64,000 bases of DNA from contig OY997652.1 of NCBI GenBank assembly GCA_963921795.1, positions 21,098,178-21,162,177 on the forward strand, given 5' to 3'. The DNA comes from Nannobrachium achirus (Eukaryota > Chordata > Actinopteri > Myctophiformes > Myctophidae). A program made the translations under genes and the position numbers. Below the pieces are notes generated by a model that did no database searches, had not been told where the DNA came from, and worked only from the letters and a program-made list of their open reading frames with translations. This document shows, piece after piece, positions 48,906-60,961 of the stretch (position 1 is its first letter; every line of letters begins with the position of its first letter).

Positions 48906-50486
48906 AATAGGCCACCTCTGAGATGCACAGACAAAGGGAAGAATAACACTTCTTTCGATGACCATCTTATAGCAGGCCTGGTTTCTTCTCCACTTGTTTG
49001 GGGGGGGGGGGGAGACTAAATGTCGACGACTAACTGTCATCCGTCAGTGTTTTGCTTTGTTCTTCTCAGGAGGGCAGAAGCATTTAATTGTTGTCCAAAG
49101 GGGAACACACATCGGCTGAGGACACCGGACGGCAATGCCCGGAAATAGAACAGTGGCCTATCGGAGCAGCGGCCTAGGTGTGAACACGCGTCTGACGCCG
49201 CCGGGGCGTCATTGAAAAGAACGGGCGGTTTTGATGCGTGCCGTCCGCTGACGGTGTGTGCTCCCCTTGAGGGTCTTGCTAAAATTATGTTTTATTTGCA
49301 TCCATTTACACGTGAGGTGACTGTCTTTGTTCTTCCCTAAAGTGATGCTATACTTGCTAATGCTAATACTGTGTAGTATTTGCTACACGTTTGCTTAAAA
49401 CGCTAGCATCCCTATTCTGGAGGGAACTTAATGTAGAGGGGAAAAGAGTGGACCAAGTACAGAGACGACTACGGCCAAGTTAAGCTCTTGTGGTTTTCTC
49501 TCTCTGTGACATTTATTTTTCACAGTCTGGGGCAGCCATTCTCTGGCACCTCCAGGCAGGAGTATGTCCTGTCCCTAATATATCTTTTTGGTTGTGGGAA
49601 CTGGGGTCGGTTTTGAACAGGGCCTTTTCACTGTATGGCAACAGTGCTACAGTAACCAACACAGAGGTCCACCTTGGGTCAAATCCCAATCCCATGCAGG
49701 TCACCAGGTGCTGGCAAGTAGGTATTTTCAATAGACATGACAACTCACTGTGATGCATCACTTTTCAGAAACATCAGCTACATTAAAACAGGTTAAGAAT
49801 GAGACACATTGGTCTGGTGAGGGCAAAGTGATGCATTTTGTGGTAAGAGAGGGGGGGGGGGGGGGGGGGGTACAGTATAGTAAGCCTGCCAACTTGGCCC
49901 GACTGCTTAACTATCCAATCCACACAAGGACCATTTAACACACAGCCTCAGTGATTAAGGCTGTGATTAATTGAATTAGGTTTGTCAGCTAGCTTAAAGC
50001 GAAAGCCTCCTAACTATGTCTTGGATGGTTTCAAGGGGTGATTGAATGGATGAGAGGAGACCACACATTATTAAAGTCATACATTCCAGTTGTTGTTATA
50101 GATTTGAATTATTACCTAAATGAACTCACATCATGAAGTAATAAAAAGCTACACTAATGTTTTTTTTTAAATAATCTAACACCAAATGTAGTGTTCTTTA
50201 ATGTACTGTGTGTGTGCGCGCGCACACACACACACGTGTGTGTGTGCGTGCGTGCGTGTGAATCTGCGTGTGCGTGTGCATGAGAGCTATGGAGAATGAG
50301 TGCACCTTTATGAATTCATGAAGTGATGGTGGAATAATGAAAGTAGGGTTTTTCTTTGACGTATTTTATGTGTAGCTCAGACTGTCACATGCTGAGAGTA
50401 AGTCGGGCCTAATCACTCCTCACTGCAGCAAGAAATACACTGTGACAGCTGTTATTAATGTACTGAATGGGACTGCCTGAAGCACG
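48906..50486. other. No gene recognised
   Basis: Contains homopolymer G runs at about 49001-49012 and 49851-49870 and a GT/GC palindromic microsatellite at 50209-50255. Confidence 0.45.
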
Positions 50487-50638
<152 letters not shown>

Positions 50639-51026
50639 ATCTATGGACACAAACATACTGAATATATATGCCATACTGAGGATTGTTTTTATTCCACAAC
50701 CATGCTTGACATTGATGCTATGTAAATACTACTGTATTGTTTTGTTTTAACAACTGTTAAAAGCTATAATTCACAAGTTTTATGTCCGTTGTCACCCTCT
50801 TCTGACACAAAGAGGTAATTGCAACGATGTCTGAACTACAATAAAGATGGTGGTTCATCTAGTGTCCAATCCAGCGTTTTAATTCCTGACATTAGAAGGA
50901 AAACAAAGTGTGGGCAAACATGGGGGTGACAGGGAACAGAGGTCTTTAAAGGGGGGGGAAACCACCCAATTTCAATATGTATACCGGTACATAGAGGAGT
51001 TGTGTGGAAATACAAAAAAGGTTCCC

Positions 51027-51146
51027 CCCCTTCTGTGTTGCCTAGACCTGGAGGATTGAAAATCAAACCGGTGTGATGTCATCACAGTGTGATTTACAAT
51101 ACAAACCCCAAAATCAATCCTCCAGTTCTAGGCAACACAGAAGGTC
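51027..51146. repeat. Foldback with 31-bp arms
   Basis: CCTTCTGTGTTGCCTAGACC then TGGAGGATTGA (51029-51059) is the inverse of 51114-51144 with about one mismatch. A 13-bp palindrome GTGATGTCATCAC sits in the spacer. Confidence 0.88.
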
Positions 51147-51473
51147 ATCTTTAAAATAACAATTTGGCTGATAACTGATGTCGATGTTTGCTTGCTTGTT
51201 TGTTTCATATTTGTTGTTATTCTTTTCCCCTTTTTATTAGGCTACCCCAGGGATAAATACCCGTTTTAAGTCTTTCAGTCTCTCATTGCTCTATCCTCTA
51301 AAAGGGGCACACATGAAACAACAGATAAACATCTACCAAACAAGTTTCGGTCCATACCGATGTTCGGCTCATTGGTGCATCCAGAAGAATCTACATGACC
51401 ACTGCCTCTCAGTTGTCATGTGACCCCTCATAAGTTACAAATGTTCTGTATCAAAATATATACATTCTAACCT

Positions 51474-51955
51474 GTGGTGGAAAAAGTGCTAGATTTTTTT
51501 ACTTAAGTAAAAGTATCAATACTGCAATATAGAAATACTCTGTTACAAGTAAAAGTCTAGAATTCAAATTGTACTTGAATAAAAGTACAAAACTATTGGC
51601 ATCAAAAAGTAGTTAAAGTACCAAAAGTAAAAGTAAAAAATGTTTGAAAATAGCAGATCTACAAGCTCACAACGTGACGCAGATCGTCTATTTTCAAATA
51701 GCCACGGTATAAGATAGGGCTAAAGTGGTTTATGTATTTATTTCATAATATTATAATGTATATCTGCAAAGTAACTAGTACGTTTTCAAATAAATGGAGT
51801 GGAGTAAAAGTACAATATTTGGATCCGAGATATAGTGGAGTAGAAGTAAAAGTATTGGAAATTGGAAATACTCAAGTAAAGCACAAATACCTCAAAATTG
51901 TACTTAAGTACAGTACTTAAGTAAATGTAGGTTTACTTAGTTACTTTACACCACT
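51474..51955 (+). mobile_element. AGTGG...CCACT repeat with nested hairpin, copy 5
   Basis: Runs from GTGGTGGAAAAAGTGCTAG to AGTTACTTTACACCACT. The shortened hairpin at 51642-51699 keeps the complete left arm (GATCTACAAGCTCACAACG) but only GATCGTCTATTTTC on the right. The right-hand flank CAAATAGCCACGGTATAAGA then TAGGGCTAAAGTGG is shared with the copies at 30147 and 32191. Confidence 0.88.
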
Positions 51956-51982
51956 AATTTTAACGACAATGTTGTTGTATGT

Positions 51983-52122
51983 GTAGTGATGCGCGGAAGC
52001 AGGGATTGAACCCGGGACTCTCACTCGCCAGTCCGACGCACAACCAGTCGTGCTAATAGGGCTGAGCCCGACAAGCAGGACTGTTGTCGCTGGTTCATCG
52101 CTGGTACTAACTGTGGGGCTAC
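51983..52122 (-). mobile_element. tRNA-like repeat unit, copy 1
   Basis: On the minus strand TAGCACGACTGG resembles an A box and GTCCCGGGTTCAATCCC a B box, spaced as in a tRNA. It is repeated at 52252-52391 (140 bp each). This is probably a tRNA-derived SINE or tRNA pseudogene pair rather than a working tRNA; a complete acceptor stem was not verified. Confidence 0.6.
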
Positions 52123-52251
52123 AATCACCCCCTTGATCTTTGGAGCGCGCCCTCACGCTTCACACTTCATGCCGTGGACCGCCGCACACGACGTGGACCT
52201 GTCCCTCACGCGAGAATATCACGCTCCTCACCCTGCCGACAACGCCAGATT

Positions 52252-52391
52252 GTAGTGATGCACGGAAGCGGGGATTGAACCCGGAACTCACACTCGCCAG
52301 TCCAACGCACAACCAGTCGTGCTAATAGGGCTGAGCCCGATTAGCAGGGCTGTTGTCGCTGGTTCATGGCTGGTACTAACTGTGGGGCTAC
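52252..52391 (-). mobile_element. tRNA-like repeat unit, copy 2
   Basis: Same 140-bp unit in the same orientation, with a few differences from copy 1. The 129-bp spacer between them is CpG-rich (GCGCGCCCTCACGC). Confidence 0.6.
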
Positions 52392-53790
52392 ATATGCATC
52401 AGCATTTCGGGATAAGGGCTTGTTTTTTATATTTTTTTTCTGTGTGCAATATTTGTCTACATGATTTCTGTCTCTCAATTTGTTTATAGATCATAATACA
52501 CGGGGGAGGTCAGAAGAACAAAGCACATTCTTTTAAATACATTTATAAATTGTAGGCACAGTGTATAACACATTACATAAATCTGTGTCATTATGCTGTA
52601 ACCAAGCCTGCCCATCGAGTCCTGTCGCCCAGAGAGGGGAGTGAAGGGAGGCAACACCCCAAGGATCAAAGAGATGTTTTGACTGCAGTGACAAAGTCAT
52701 TTGCATGTTGTCTTCAAAACGACAATACCCTTAACCATGATAATAAAAGTGAAACTTGAGGACACAAAAGAGCCATCCTCCTCATTATCCGTCCAACAGT
52801 CAGTCAGTAAACACTCAAATTCCAATGCAACTATAATAACAGACTAGAAGAGAAGCAGTCCTTCTGGCGGAGCTGTGTTGACAACTTTCCAGGCGCTGAT
52901 TTAGCGAATGAAGCTGCATCTGTTGAGCTCCGACAGAGTGACAGCCACGGGTCGTTCAGCTCTGATGTGCTCCACTCAACTTTTTTGCTTTTTATGCAGA
53001 CTGAGTAACCTAGTTTACTGTGCATATCTGCACACATGGAAACATGGAACCCTCCCTAGAGTAGCTCAGCTCAAGCATTGTGCTGGGGATAATACTGTCT
53101 GTTTAATTGGCAAGAAAAAAAGAGAGAGAAACCTCCCAACCTCCCACAGTAAACAAAAGAGAAGGGATGCAACTATATAGCAGTTTGATTAATCAAATTA
53201 TCTTGAAGCCTGCTTTTGAGAATAACCCCCCCCCCCCCCCGCCCCCAATTCATTAGGCTATTTTATTAAAATGGATTAGTTTTTATAATCGATTAGTTCA
53301 TACAAAATTCTAAATACAAATCAGATTGGTTGCACCCCAAGATGCATGCATGCATGTGCACTGTTCAAAGGCAGAGGAACAATATTTTTCTCCCTCATTC
53401 GCTTTCCATCCCTGCATTTTGATCATTTGAGAGTTCTTTCAACAGAAGCCAGGTAGCACATCATCATAGAACATGCAGACAGGCCTTCACAGGAAGACAT
53501 GATGTTTGGACAGCTTGTGAGAATAAAATAAAAAACCACAGACAGGTCAGTGCCCTGCGTCTCTGTGTTTCTGTGTTTATGGTATGAATGCAGAGTAAGG
53601 GTGTGCGTTTAAGTCTATATATGGATGACATGCATGTGGCGTGTGGGTGTGTCATGTATAATGTATAACTGTAGAGGCGTCATTACTGTGCGATGGTGTG
53701 TAGTGTACACACTGTCTATGTAACACACAGTCCCTGATGGCACATCCACCGCAGAGAAGTTCCCATTTATTTTAACTCTGTGTCCTCCAA
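52392..53790. other. No gene recognised
   Basis: Unique-looking DNA with a poly(C) run at 53227-53242. Confidence 0.4.
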
Positions 53791-53970
53791 ATCGTCACTG
53801 TCGGGCAGAAACCTCGTATCTCCAAGTTTCACATTTGTACGTTTTCTGTATAAAGTAAAGCCCTTCATCAAACAAGACTGTCGCACAAAACTAGTGGAAA
53901 TAGCAGATCTACAAATCTAAATCACATTTAAAATGATAAATACAAAACAAATGGACAACAACAAAATGGT
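53791..53970. mobile_element. Rearranged hAT MITE piece ending in a half hairpin
   Basis: ATCGTCACTGTCGGGCAGAA to ACTAGTGGAAATAGC follows the element at 9560-9933. It then enters the left hairpin arm CAGATCTACAAATC and switches to TTTAAAATGATAAATACAAA then ACAAATGG. That last stretch is the inverse of sequence found just left of the hairpin at 42301-42330. The join suggests inversion or template switching at the hairpin. Confidence 0.7.
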
Positions 53971-54569
53971 ATATGAACACTCCCTCTCTGGAAAATCTAT
54001 ATAATCTGGATTGTTTAAGAACGGTTTTCATGTCAAGGGCGCCCAAATTGATACGATATTTGATACGATTTTTCTTCCCGGGGTCACCATAAGAGGGTTT
54101 ACAAGATTTTTTGAAAACAATACTGGTGGTGCCCATCTCGGAAAATGATACAAGGTTGGAATGCAAGCCCCAATCGGTTATGCAATAATACTCTTTGTAC
54201 AGGTTGTTAGCTGACATAGTAACCATCTATCTGTCTGTCTGTGGTTCCTTTTATGCACACATGGAGTTCTGTGTGAGGCATGCCCAAATATGGAGTCCAT
54301 ACTAGACAATGACGTCAGTACATCATATTGATGATATCAGGTTACTCCGTATATGGGGATTTGCAGATTTTATCTATATAATTTAGAGATCCATAGATAC
54401 AAGAAATCTTGTGAAATAAAATGTCGCCAAACAATCATCAAGGACAATGATACACGAAAGAAGAAGAAGAACCAACTTGGAACCGCACTCCCTCAGGTCC
54501 TCAGACGATCGGTGAGGCGGTTCTCGAGATACGCTGGCAACACACTCAGAAAGGTTTCCTGCAATTATA

Positions 54570-54638
54570 GATAACCTCTACAAGCTCATAACGTGTCATG
54601 ATGCGATACGTTGTGAGCTTGTAGATTGGTTATTTTCG
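54570..54638. repeat. Complete hairpin copy
   Basis: ACCTCTACAAGCTCATAACG then TGTC pairs with GATACGTTGTGAGCTTGTAG then ATTGGT, with a short ATGATGC centre. Confidence 0.85.
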
Positions 54639-55121
54639 AATCGCCAAAACAATAGGGGACCCCCCCTATAGGACTTTGAGAACCATTTCCTTAGATAGGG
54701 CACACTCCTATAAGTCCTAGAGGAGTCCACATGTATGTTCATGTAGGGTACAACATGACAGGCAGATGGTCTGTTTGTATCCTGCACTGACCCCAGGAGG
54801 AAGCTGTTTCGGTGCGGTCTGTGCGTTTGTCTCTGTGTGCGTGCGATGCACATGCATACAGTATGGTGTGCATGTGTAAATGAATGTATATTGTCTAGAC
54901 ATGAAACAAATCTGAGAGATTGAACATCAGACCGGGGATTAATCTGATGAACCCAGAAACCACTGGCCTGAGACAAAGTCAGATTAACAGGATTAGATCA
55001 ACTACTACACGATAGACTGAACAGCTGTACAGTCTGCAAGGGGCCTACTGTAAAAAACTAAAAAAAGCTTCTTTATTCTGTCTATCTCTCAGCCTGGAGT
55101 TGTCTGTTGGCTAAGTTGGAG

Positions 55122-55934
55122 CAGTGGTTCTCAAAGTGGGTCCTTGAGAAGGTTCCAGGGGGTCCCCAGCAAAATGTAAATAGCATCAATATCAGTTTAA
55201 CCACCAAGGGATAATTGTCAGCGTGCCGGTCGTTGTCCCGACGGGATGATTAAACACAGAGGCGAAGCTTATTACACGGCTACTTAATAAATGAATTAAT
55301 GAATTGACCCAAAAGTAACAACAAAAGAAATTATTTTCTTGCTTTCGGCAATGAAAGTATTCCAAAAAGTGTTGCGCTGGCCGTCTGCCCAGCACAACAC
55401 GGTCGCCTCGGAAAACAAGTACGTTTTGATCAAATAGAATCAATTTTCGGTTTCTCGCTTCAAAGGTTTTTAAAAACATTCTTGTGAGCATTTTGTACTT
55501 CATGTAGTTGTAAATGACATTGTGTAATTGTTTACATGGCTGTCATGTCGGATACAGCATAGAATTCAAGCAGCGCAGCCAGGTGCTCTGAATCTTTGAT
55601 TAGACAGTGGTCTGTTATTGAGTGGAGCGTCATTATACAGAAATAACACACACAGCTGAATTTAGCAATTGACCAATCAGAATCAAGCATTCAACCAAGC
55701 CGTGTAATAAACCTAGATGACATCTGCTACTTGAAAATAAACGATCTACAAGCTCACAACGCACATCGCATCATGAGCGTTTACTCTAGTATTTTGCAAA
55801 CATTTTAACACCATAAATCTTGTACATGTACAGTATCTGTATGTGCATTCCTGGTACAAACTCTTTTCAGATGGGGGTCCGTGGCCAAATATTAATTTGG
55901 GGGTCCTTGACGTGAAAAAGATTGAGAACCACTG
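55122..55934. mobile_element. Composite hAT MITE split by a nested element
   Basis: The outer ends CAGTGGTTCTCAAAGTGGG and GATTGAGAACCACTG are hAT-type. No clear 8-bp duplication surrounds them. The inside holds a second element (55269-55710) and a damaged hairpin at 55731-55780 (GATCTACAAGCTCACAACGC then ACATCGCATCATGAGCG). Confidence 0.7.
55269..55710. mobile_element. Nested element with TTATTACACGGCT inverted ends
   Basis: TTATTACACGGCT and AGCCGTGTAATAA are perfect 13-bp inverses, 442 bp apart end to end. GACCAATCAGAATCAAGCAT near the right end also occurs, in similar form, at 40521. No coding capacity. Confidence 0.75.
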
Positions 55935-56882
55935 CCCAAAGCTGTGGATCAACCTTTCATGTGGAGCCCTGTGCTGGGTGGAAACAGGCTTTCAATTAGA
56001 GGAACCCACAGAGCCGGACACAGCTGCCGATGCGTGCCACCAAAATGGCGTACGTGTTTACAGAAAGAGGAGGCGGTGAGTGAGATCTGGATGAACATCA
56101 CCTTCACTCAGAGAGTCAAAGTGGGCGCAATGAGTGATGAATAGATTGAAATAGCCCACAGTGTCCAGTTCAGCAGGCTTTGATCTCTCACCCTAATGAG
56201 CTTTCAGAACAGAGCCAGAGATGAGAAGATGGGTCTTTTCAAAAGGACCCTTGATTCTTGGGGAGACCTGAGGTAAGAGCGGTTTTAAGGAGCAAGACAT
56301 TGCCTCAACTAACATTAGTATTCCCTCAAGTATTGCAAGCTACATTAGTAAAACCTGCCCAGAAAAGTCTCCAGAGCAAGGTCACTTTCATCATTTTGAG
56401 ATAAGTTATATAGCTTTACAGTGAGCTTGAGGAATGGAAACCATAAATTTGTTTATTTTATGGTATGGGCTTCTTTTCTTTTTTCTTCTTTCCTTTTTAA
56501 TACTGTAAACACATAGCTTAACAATGTCAATAATTCCCTTTGTAGAGATGGCAGCTTCCCGCCCACTCCGGAGTAAATCTAGTAGTTGTGTTTGTTGGGA
56601 AGGATTAAATACTAAACCACCGGTGGGCTGAGACACTGCCAGGGGGAAAATATTTGTTCAACTGCAAAGTGCTTGTGTACAGCATAATATTCAGTTAAAA
56701 GCAAAACCCCTCGGTGAGAATATGCTGCTGGATATGCAATCATACTTCAATCAAGAATATTTAATGTCTTCCCCTCGTTCAAATTCAGCATGCAGTGCAC
56801 TCTAGAACTCTCATGCTCTCCTTACTTGTGACAGGCATATATTATGCCTGATTTATACTTAGTTGCGTGGTGGTGTTTCGCA
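55935..56882. other. No gene recognised
   Basis: Unique-looking; a short frame at 55944-56144 has no domain. Confidence 0.4.
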
Positions 56883-56955
56883 CTGAAAATAGCCGGTCTT
56901 TAAGCTCACAACTTGTCGCACTGTGGCGTGTTGTGAGCTTGTAGATCTACTAATT
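56883..56955. repeat. Complete hairpin copy
   Basis: TGAAAATAGCCGGTCTTTAA then GCTCACAACTTGTCGC pairs with GTGGCGTGTTGTGAGCTTGT then AGATC, with mismatches concentrated in the outer part. Confidence 0.85.
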
Positions 56956-57412
56956 ACGGTGCAAGACACAATGTAATTTTTTAAAATAATAATCTGACTT
57001 TGGCACTCTCATTAGCCTAACATAACTGGATGGAAATGGATGCCTGCACATCATTATAGACGCACACTGGACATCACTATGATAAATGGAATGGCCACCT
57101 ACGGTTTGTCTAACAATGGCGAGAGAATGTCATTTGGCTAATCACAGGCAGTTTATTTATGGACAAATGAATGAATTAATGTTGATTGAAGTTCCCAGTC
57201 AAAGGAGAAGCAGACTCCCTTTTACTGATGATGAAAAACGTTGGTGATCTAGTCATCTCCCTACGTGTGACTCGTTGGAGGTGCTTAATGATACCAAGCC
57301 CCCTCAAAGGCTGCAGAGGCAGAATGACATCAAAGAGTGGTTGACAGAGAGACAGACTCTGAGTTGCATGTTAATAGCCCATTTCTCTTTAAAATGAAAA
57401 TAAAAATGGAAC

Positions 57413-57462
57413 ACACACACGCACACGCACGCACGCGCACACGCACACGCACACGCACACGC

Positions 57463-57493
<31 letters not shown>
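57413..57493. repeat. (CGCACA)n/(CA)n microsatellite
   Basis: CGCACA units grade into CA. Confidence 0.97.
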
Positions 57494-58120
57494 AACCTAC
57501 ATCAGCCTCTGCGTCTCCCAGAGAGTGAAATTCAAACTCCACCTGAAGTTGTACAACTATCTTTCTTCAAATCTTGTCCATTTATTTATTTATTTTTGTC
57601 CTCTTCAAACGGTTCACGCTGAAGCAAAGCCAGGCATGTTTTAGCATCATTAGAGCTAGTGGGCGTGTGTGAAGACCGACTAATGACAGCTCGGCTTTCC
57701 AGCACATACGAGAGAGCCAGGGCTCATTTCCTCAAACAGATATGTATAGATGGAACAGAATAGTGGCATTGGACTTTGGTGTAATTTACAGTCATGGGTT
57801 TACTGTAGGATGTGACAATTGTTCGGTATGTATGCCATGTATCAGAATAGTACATCAGTTGGAGATTTTCACGTGCTATCATGATAAGGGATGAGCTAGA
57901 GCGGGACGTAATGTTAATTAAGCATTCTGTGCGTTATTATTTCTTTCCACGATGTTCCACAGTGCACCAATTATCTGCACCTGTGTTGTTGGCAAAAAAG
58001 CTGGGAACTACTTTCTTGTAGCTCTTGTAGACCTTGTAGTGAAATATTAATGAAATAGAACAGTTTTAATTGGTACATGTCTATGGTTTTTCATGTTGCC
58101 ATATTGTAACCGCTTTAGAA
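57494..58120. other. No gene recognised
   Basis: At 57930-57990 GTGCGTTATTATTTCTTTCC...ACAGTG is an inverse-sense relative of GGAAAGAAATAACGCACCTG at 40218-40238, a scrap of the repeat that continues at 58122. Confidence 0.4.
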
Positions 58121-58121
58121 A

Positions 58122-58260
58122 AGCAATAAGGCACACAAGGCATGTGGTTACCTGTATTTTATTATGGCTGAGAAGGTTGGAGAAGGTCTCACCACGCCTC
58201 TCAGCCATTATAAAATACCAGGTAACCAGTCTAACTACATGCCTCTTGTGGCTTATTGCT
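58122..58260. repeat. Foldback of the AGCAATAAGCCAC repeat
   Basis: The left arm at 58122-58173 (AGCAATAAGGCACACAAGGC...ATGGCTGAGA) and right arm at 58199-58260 (TCTCAGCCATTATAAAATAC...GCTTATTGCT) are imperfect inverses around about 25 bp. The single-arm relative is at 40127. Confidence 0.85.
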
Positions 58261-58406
58261 TCAATATTACACCAGAGGGTGTGCATTATCGTGGTTACGA
58301 TAAGGCACGACCCTTCGAGTGTAATATTGCGACTGCGAACCCAGGACCTTCTAGTTGTGAGGCGACAGCACTACCGATTTTTCTGATGATATCTTCTGCA
58401 TAGTAC

Positions 58407-58576
58407 TGTGTTCTATCTGTCTGTCATGTAATGTCATGTAAAAAAAGGATCTCAATTGAAACAAGCCTTTTGGGTGTATCCTTTTAGTTGACCGTGTACC
58501 AGTGAACTGTACTGTCATGAAACTGTACCTTTTCCTATGCAAACTTCTAATAAATCAATCAATCAATCAATCAATG
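58407..58576 (+). mobile_element. LINE-like 3' end with (AATC)n tail
   Basis: Ends CTAATAAATCAATCAATCAA then TCAATC, a short-tandem tail typical of some non-LTR retrotransposons. No reverse transcriptase sequence remains. Confidence 0.5.
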
Positions 58577-58787
58577 CTCGCCTAGAGAAAGTGGGTGATG
58601 TTGGTCCTGACTGATGAATCATGGCCATGGTTTTCTCGTGGCTGACCCGTAGACGGCGTAGACCAACCTTCTCTCTGTGCTCTTGGAGATTGCTGGTCAT
58701 CTCTTGGAGTGCAGAGTGGCTTGGACATTTTTTAAATCTGTTCGCCTATATGAGTTGACTATAATGACATGCCCAATGACATAAATG

Positions 58788-58826
<39 letters not shown>

Positions 58827-59225
58827 GTTAACCTACAGCTTTGAGTCTACAACAAGTCCATTATAATTTCTAGCAACAGAATATTAACCTGTTTCTGCTG
58901 ACCTGGCTAGCTATAGAATATCAACAGGCCAGCTATAGAATATTAACGACTCAATACCTAAACATATAGTAAAACGAACCTTGAGTGCACTGTGCTCTTT
59001 TGTAGTCTTTTGTTCTCTCGTTGAACTGGCCAGCTGTAGAATATGAACAAACACATGCAGCTGTGTTTTCAAGGACTAACTCTTGTTGACGTGACTTCAT
59101 AAAGTCCCCTCCAGGGCCTGGTCCTGTGCTAGTCCAGGGTGTGATACAGATTAGACCGTAATACAGGTTGATTTCTACCCTCTCCTTCACATGCCTGGTC
59201 CTGATCGAACCATACAGCTCATTTT
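58577..59225. other. No gene; (TTTC)n tract
   Basis: (TTTC)n at 58788-58826. The phrase GGCCAGCTATAGAATATTAA recurs loosely at 58865, 58910, 58930 and 59028. Confidence 0.55.
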
Positions 59226-59239
59226 CACAAACACTGTGT

Positions 59240-59316
59240 ACGTGTGCGTGCGTGCGTGCGTGCGTGCATGCGTGAGTGCGTGTGTGCATACGTGCGTGTG
59301 TGCGTGTGTGTGTGTG

Positions 59317-59405
<89 letters not shown>
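59240..59405. repeat. (GCGT)n then (GT)n microsatellite
   Basis: About 60 bp of GCGT-rich sequence, then about 100 bp of GT. A CA/CGCA tract follows at 59486-59545. Confidence 0.97.
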
Positions 59406-59408
<3 letters not shown>

Positions 59409-59879
59409 TCTGTACTGCAATAGAATTTGTATACAATTCGTGTGTAGAACCCCCTCAAACCCTCCACAACACACAACCAGCCAGCCACGCACGCACGCAC
59501 ACACGCACGCACGCACACGTTCATGTGTGCGCACGCACACACACACCTCACTTCCTTACCCCTGCTTCTTCTCAGTTTATTCTTTTCTTCTGGATCTCTC
59601 CGTGAGATTAATTCCTCTCTTCCCATCTCAGGGCTGTCAACTCAGGGTATGGAGTCATTTTTTAAAGGCCGCCGTTCCCGAGGACGGGAAACTGATTGAG
59701 TTGTGGCCTTTTTCTGAGTGGGTAAAGAACAGGATTAATGCACAACTCAAGAAACCATCGTGCTCAAAAAAGCAATGGAGAAAATGTCCCATGGGAGAGC
59801 CTCAACTAATGAAAGCTTATGAACAAGACGATTATGTTCAATATCATACATATTATATGGTTGAGATGTGAGAGCTGTG

Positions 59880-60775
59880 CATAACTGAGAAATACAGAAG
59901 CATTTTCGATGAATAGGCATTAAACACATGTGTTAATGATTAATAATATATGCATATTGCATAATGGCACTAAACTATATTAAGCATCTTGAATGTCTAG
60001 TTGAATGAGGAATATATATGTGTATGGTTGGATTGATTTCAAGATTGGAATAGCTTTTGGAAACCTGAAAATAATCCTCTTGGATAGGAATCTCTCTCTT
60101 TTTTTCTTTTTCTTTTTTTTAAATTTTATCTTTCAGCCCAATTCTTCCAATTTTAGTTATTTTCCACTTGTGTTCCCTGCAGTTCCCAGTGTTGGTCTAG
60201 GGAGGGTGCATTGCAGAAACCACATGCCTCTTCTGATACACATGAGTCACAAGAAGCTTCTTTTCACCTGAATGTCACTAGTTTGGCTAAATGTTACTCC
60301 ATAAACTCCAGAGGATTGGTCAAGCTTCACATGACATTTTGCCTATCCAAGCTATAAATAGGCAAACCAAACTTGCAAAAAAAATCCCAGAATTGCACTT
60401 TCCAGTTTTTATAAACTTTAGTAACTAGAGGTTTGCACCCGCTTCTCCCGTTTTATAGTAAGTGAAACCTGACCATCATGGAAATCATGATCATGATCAT
60501 GGAAATTGGCCCACTTATAGTTTGGTCAAGTGTCATGTGAAGCTAATTCAATCCACCAATCCTCGGACATATGCCCGTTTATGCCCATATGCCCATCTGG
60601 CATATTATATGCTATAATACAGGCATAGCTTATACTGTATGCGTCAATAATATGACATCACCTTTTATGTTTATATCATGTCGCACTTATTGATGGTGAC
60701 CTCACCAAGAGTGCTGGTCCCATTGGCTTTTATGGTGATGATGACGCCATCACTCGATTGAGGAAGTCACTCTGT
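59880..60775. other. Repeat scraps, no gene
   Basis: AGGATTGGTCAAGCTTCACA then TGACA occurs at 60312 and 61264 and, inverted and diverged, at 60530-60570. A (CATGAT)n palindrome lies at 60478-60506. Together these suggest a mosaic of inverted repeats. Confidence 0.5.
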
Positions 60776-60961
60776 GTTTTTGCCAGACCCATGAAATGGG
60801 TATGGCCTACATAAGCAAATGTCTGTCGGTCCGGGTTTTCTATATAAAGGGTATATATGATGATGACATGATGATGACATGCCTACAAAAGGCATGATGT
60901 CATAAATGATGATGAAGGACACTTGTGGGGTCTGGCACAACCAGGTTGACCTGGTCTAGTT
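60776..60961. mobile_element. Third copy of the Helentron-like arm
   Basis: TTGCCAGACCCATGAAATGG to AACCAGGTTGACCTGGTCTA then GTT matches the right arm at 41619-41780. It retains the GATGACATGATGATGACATG block missing there. Confidence 0.75.

Noticed and set aside
59191-59871. 226-codon plus-strand frame
   Set aside because: Its first half is translated GT microsatellite. The end (from about 59631, after a CTTCCCATCTCAG acceptor-like run) has no recognisable domain, so an exon there is possible but unsupported.
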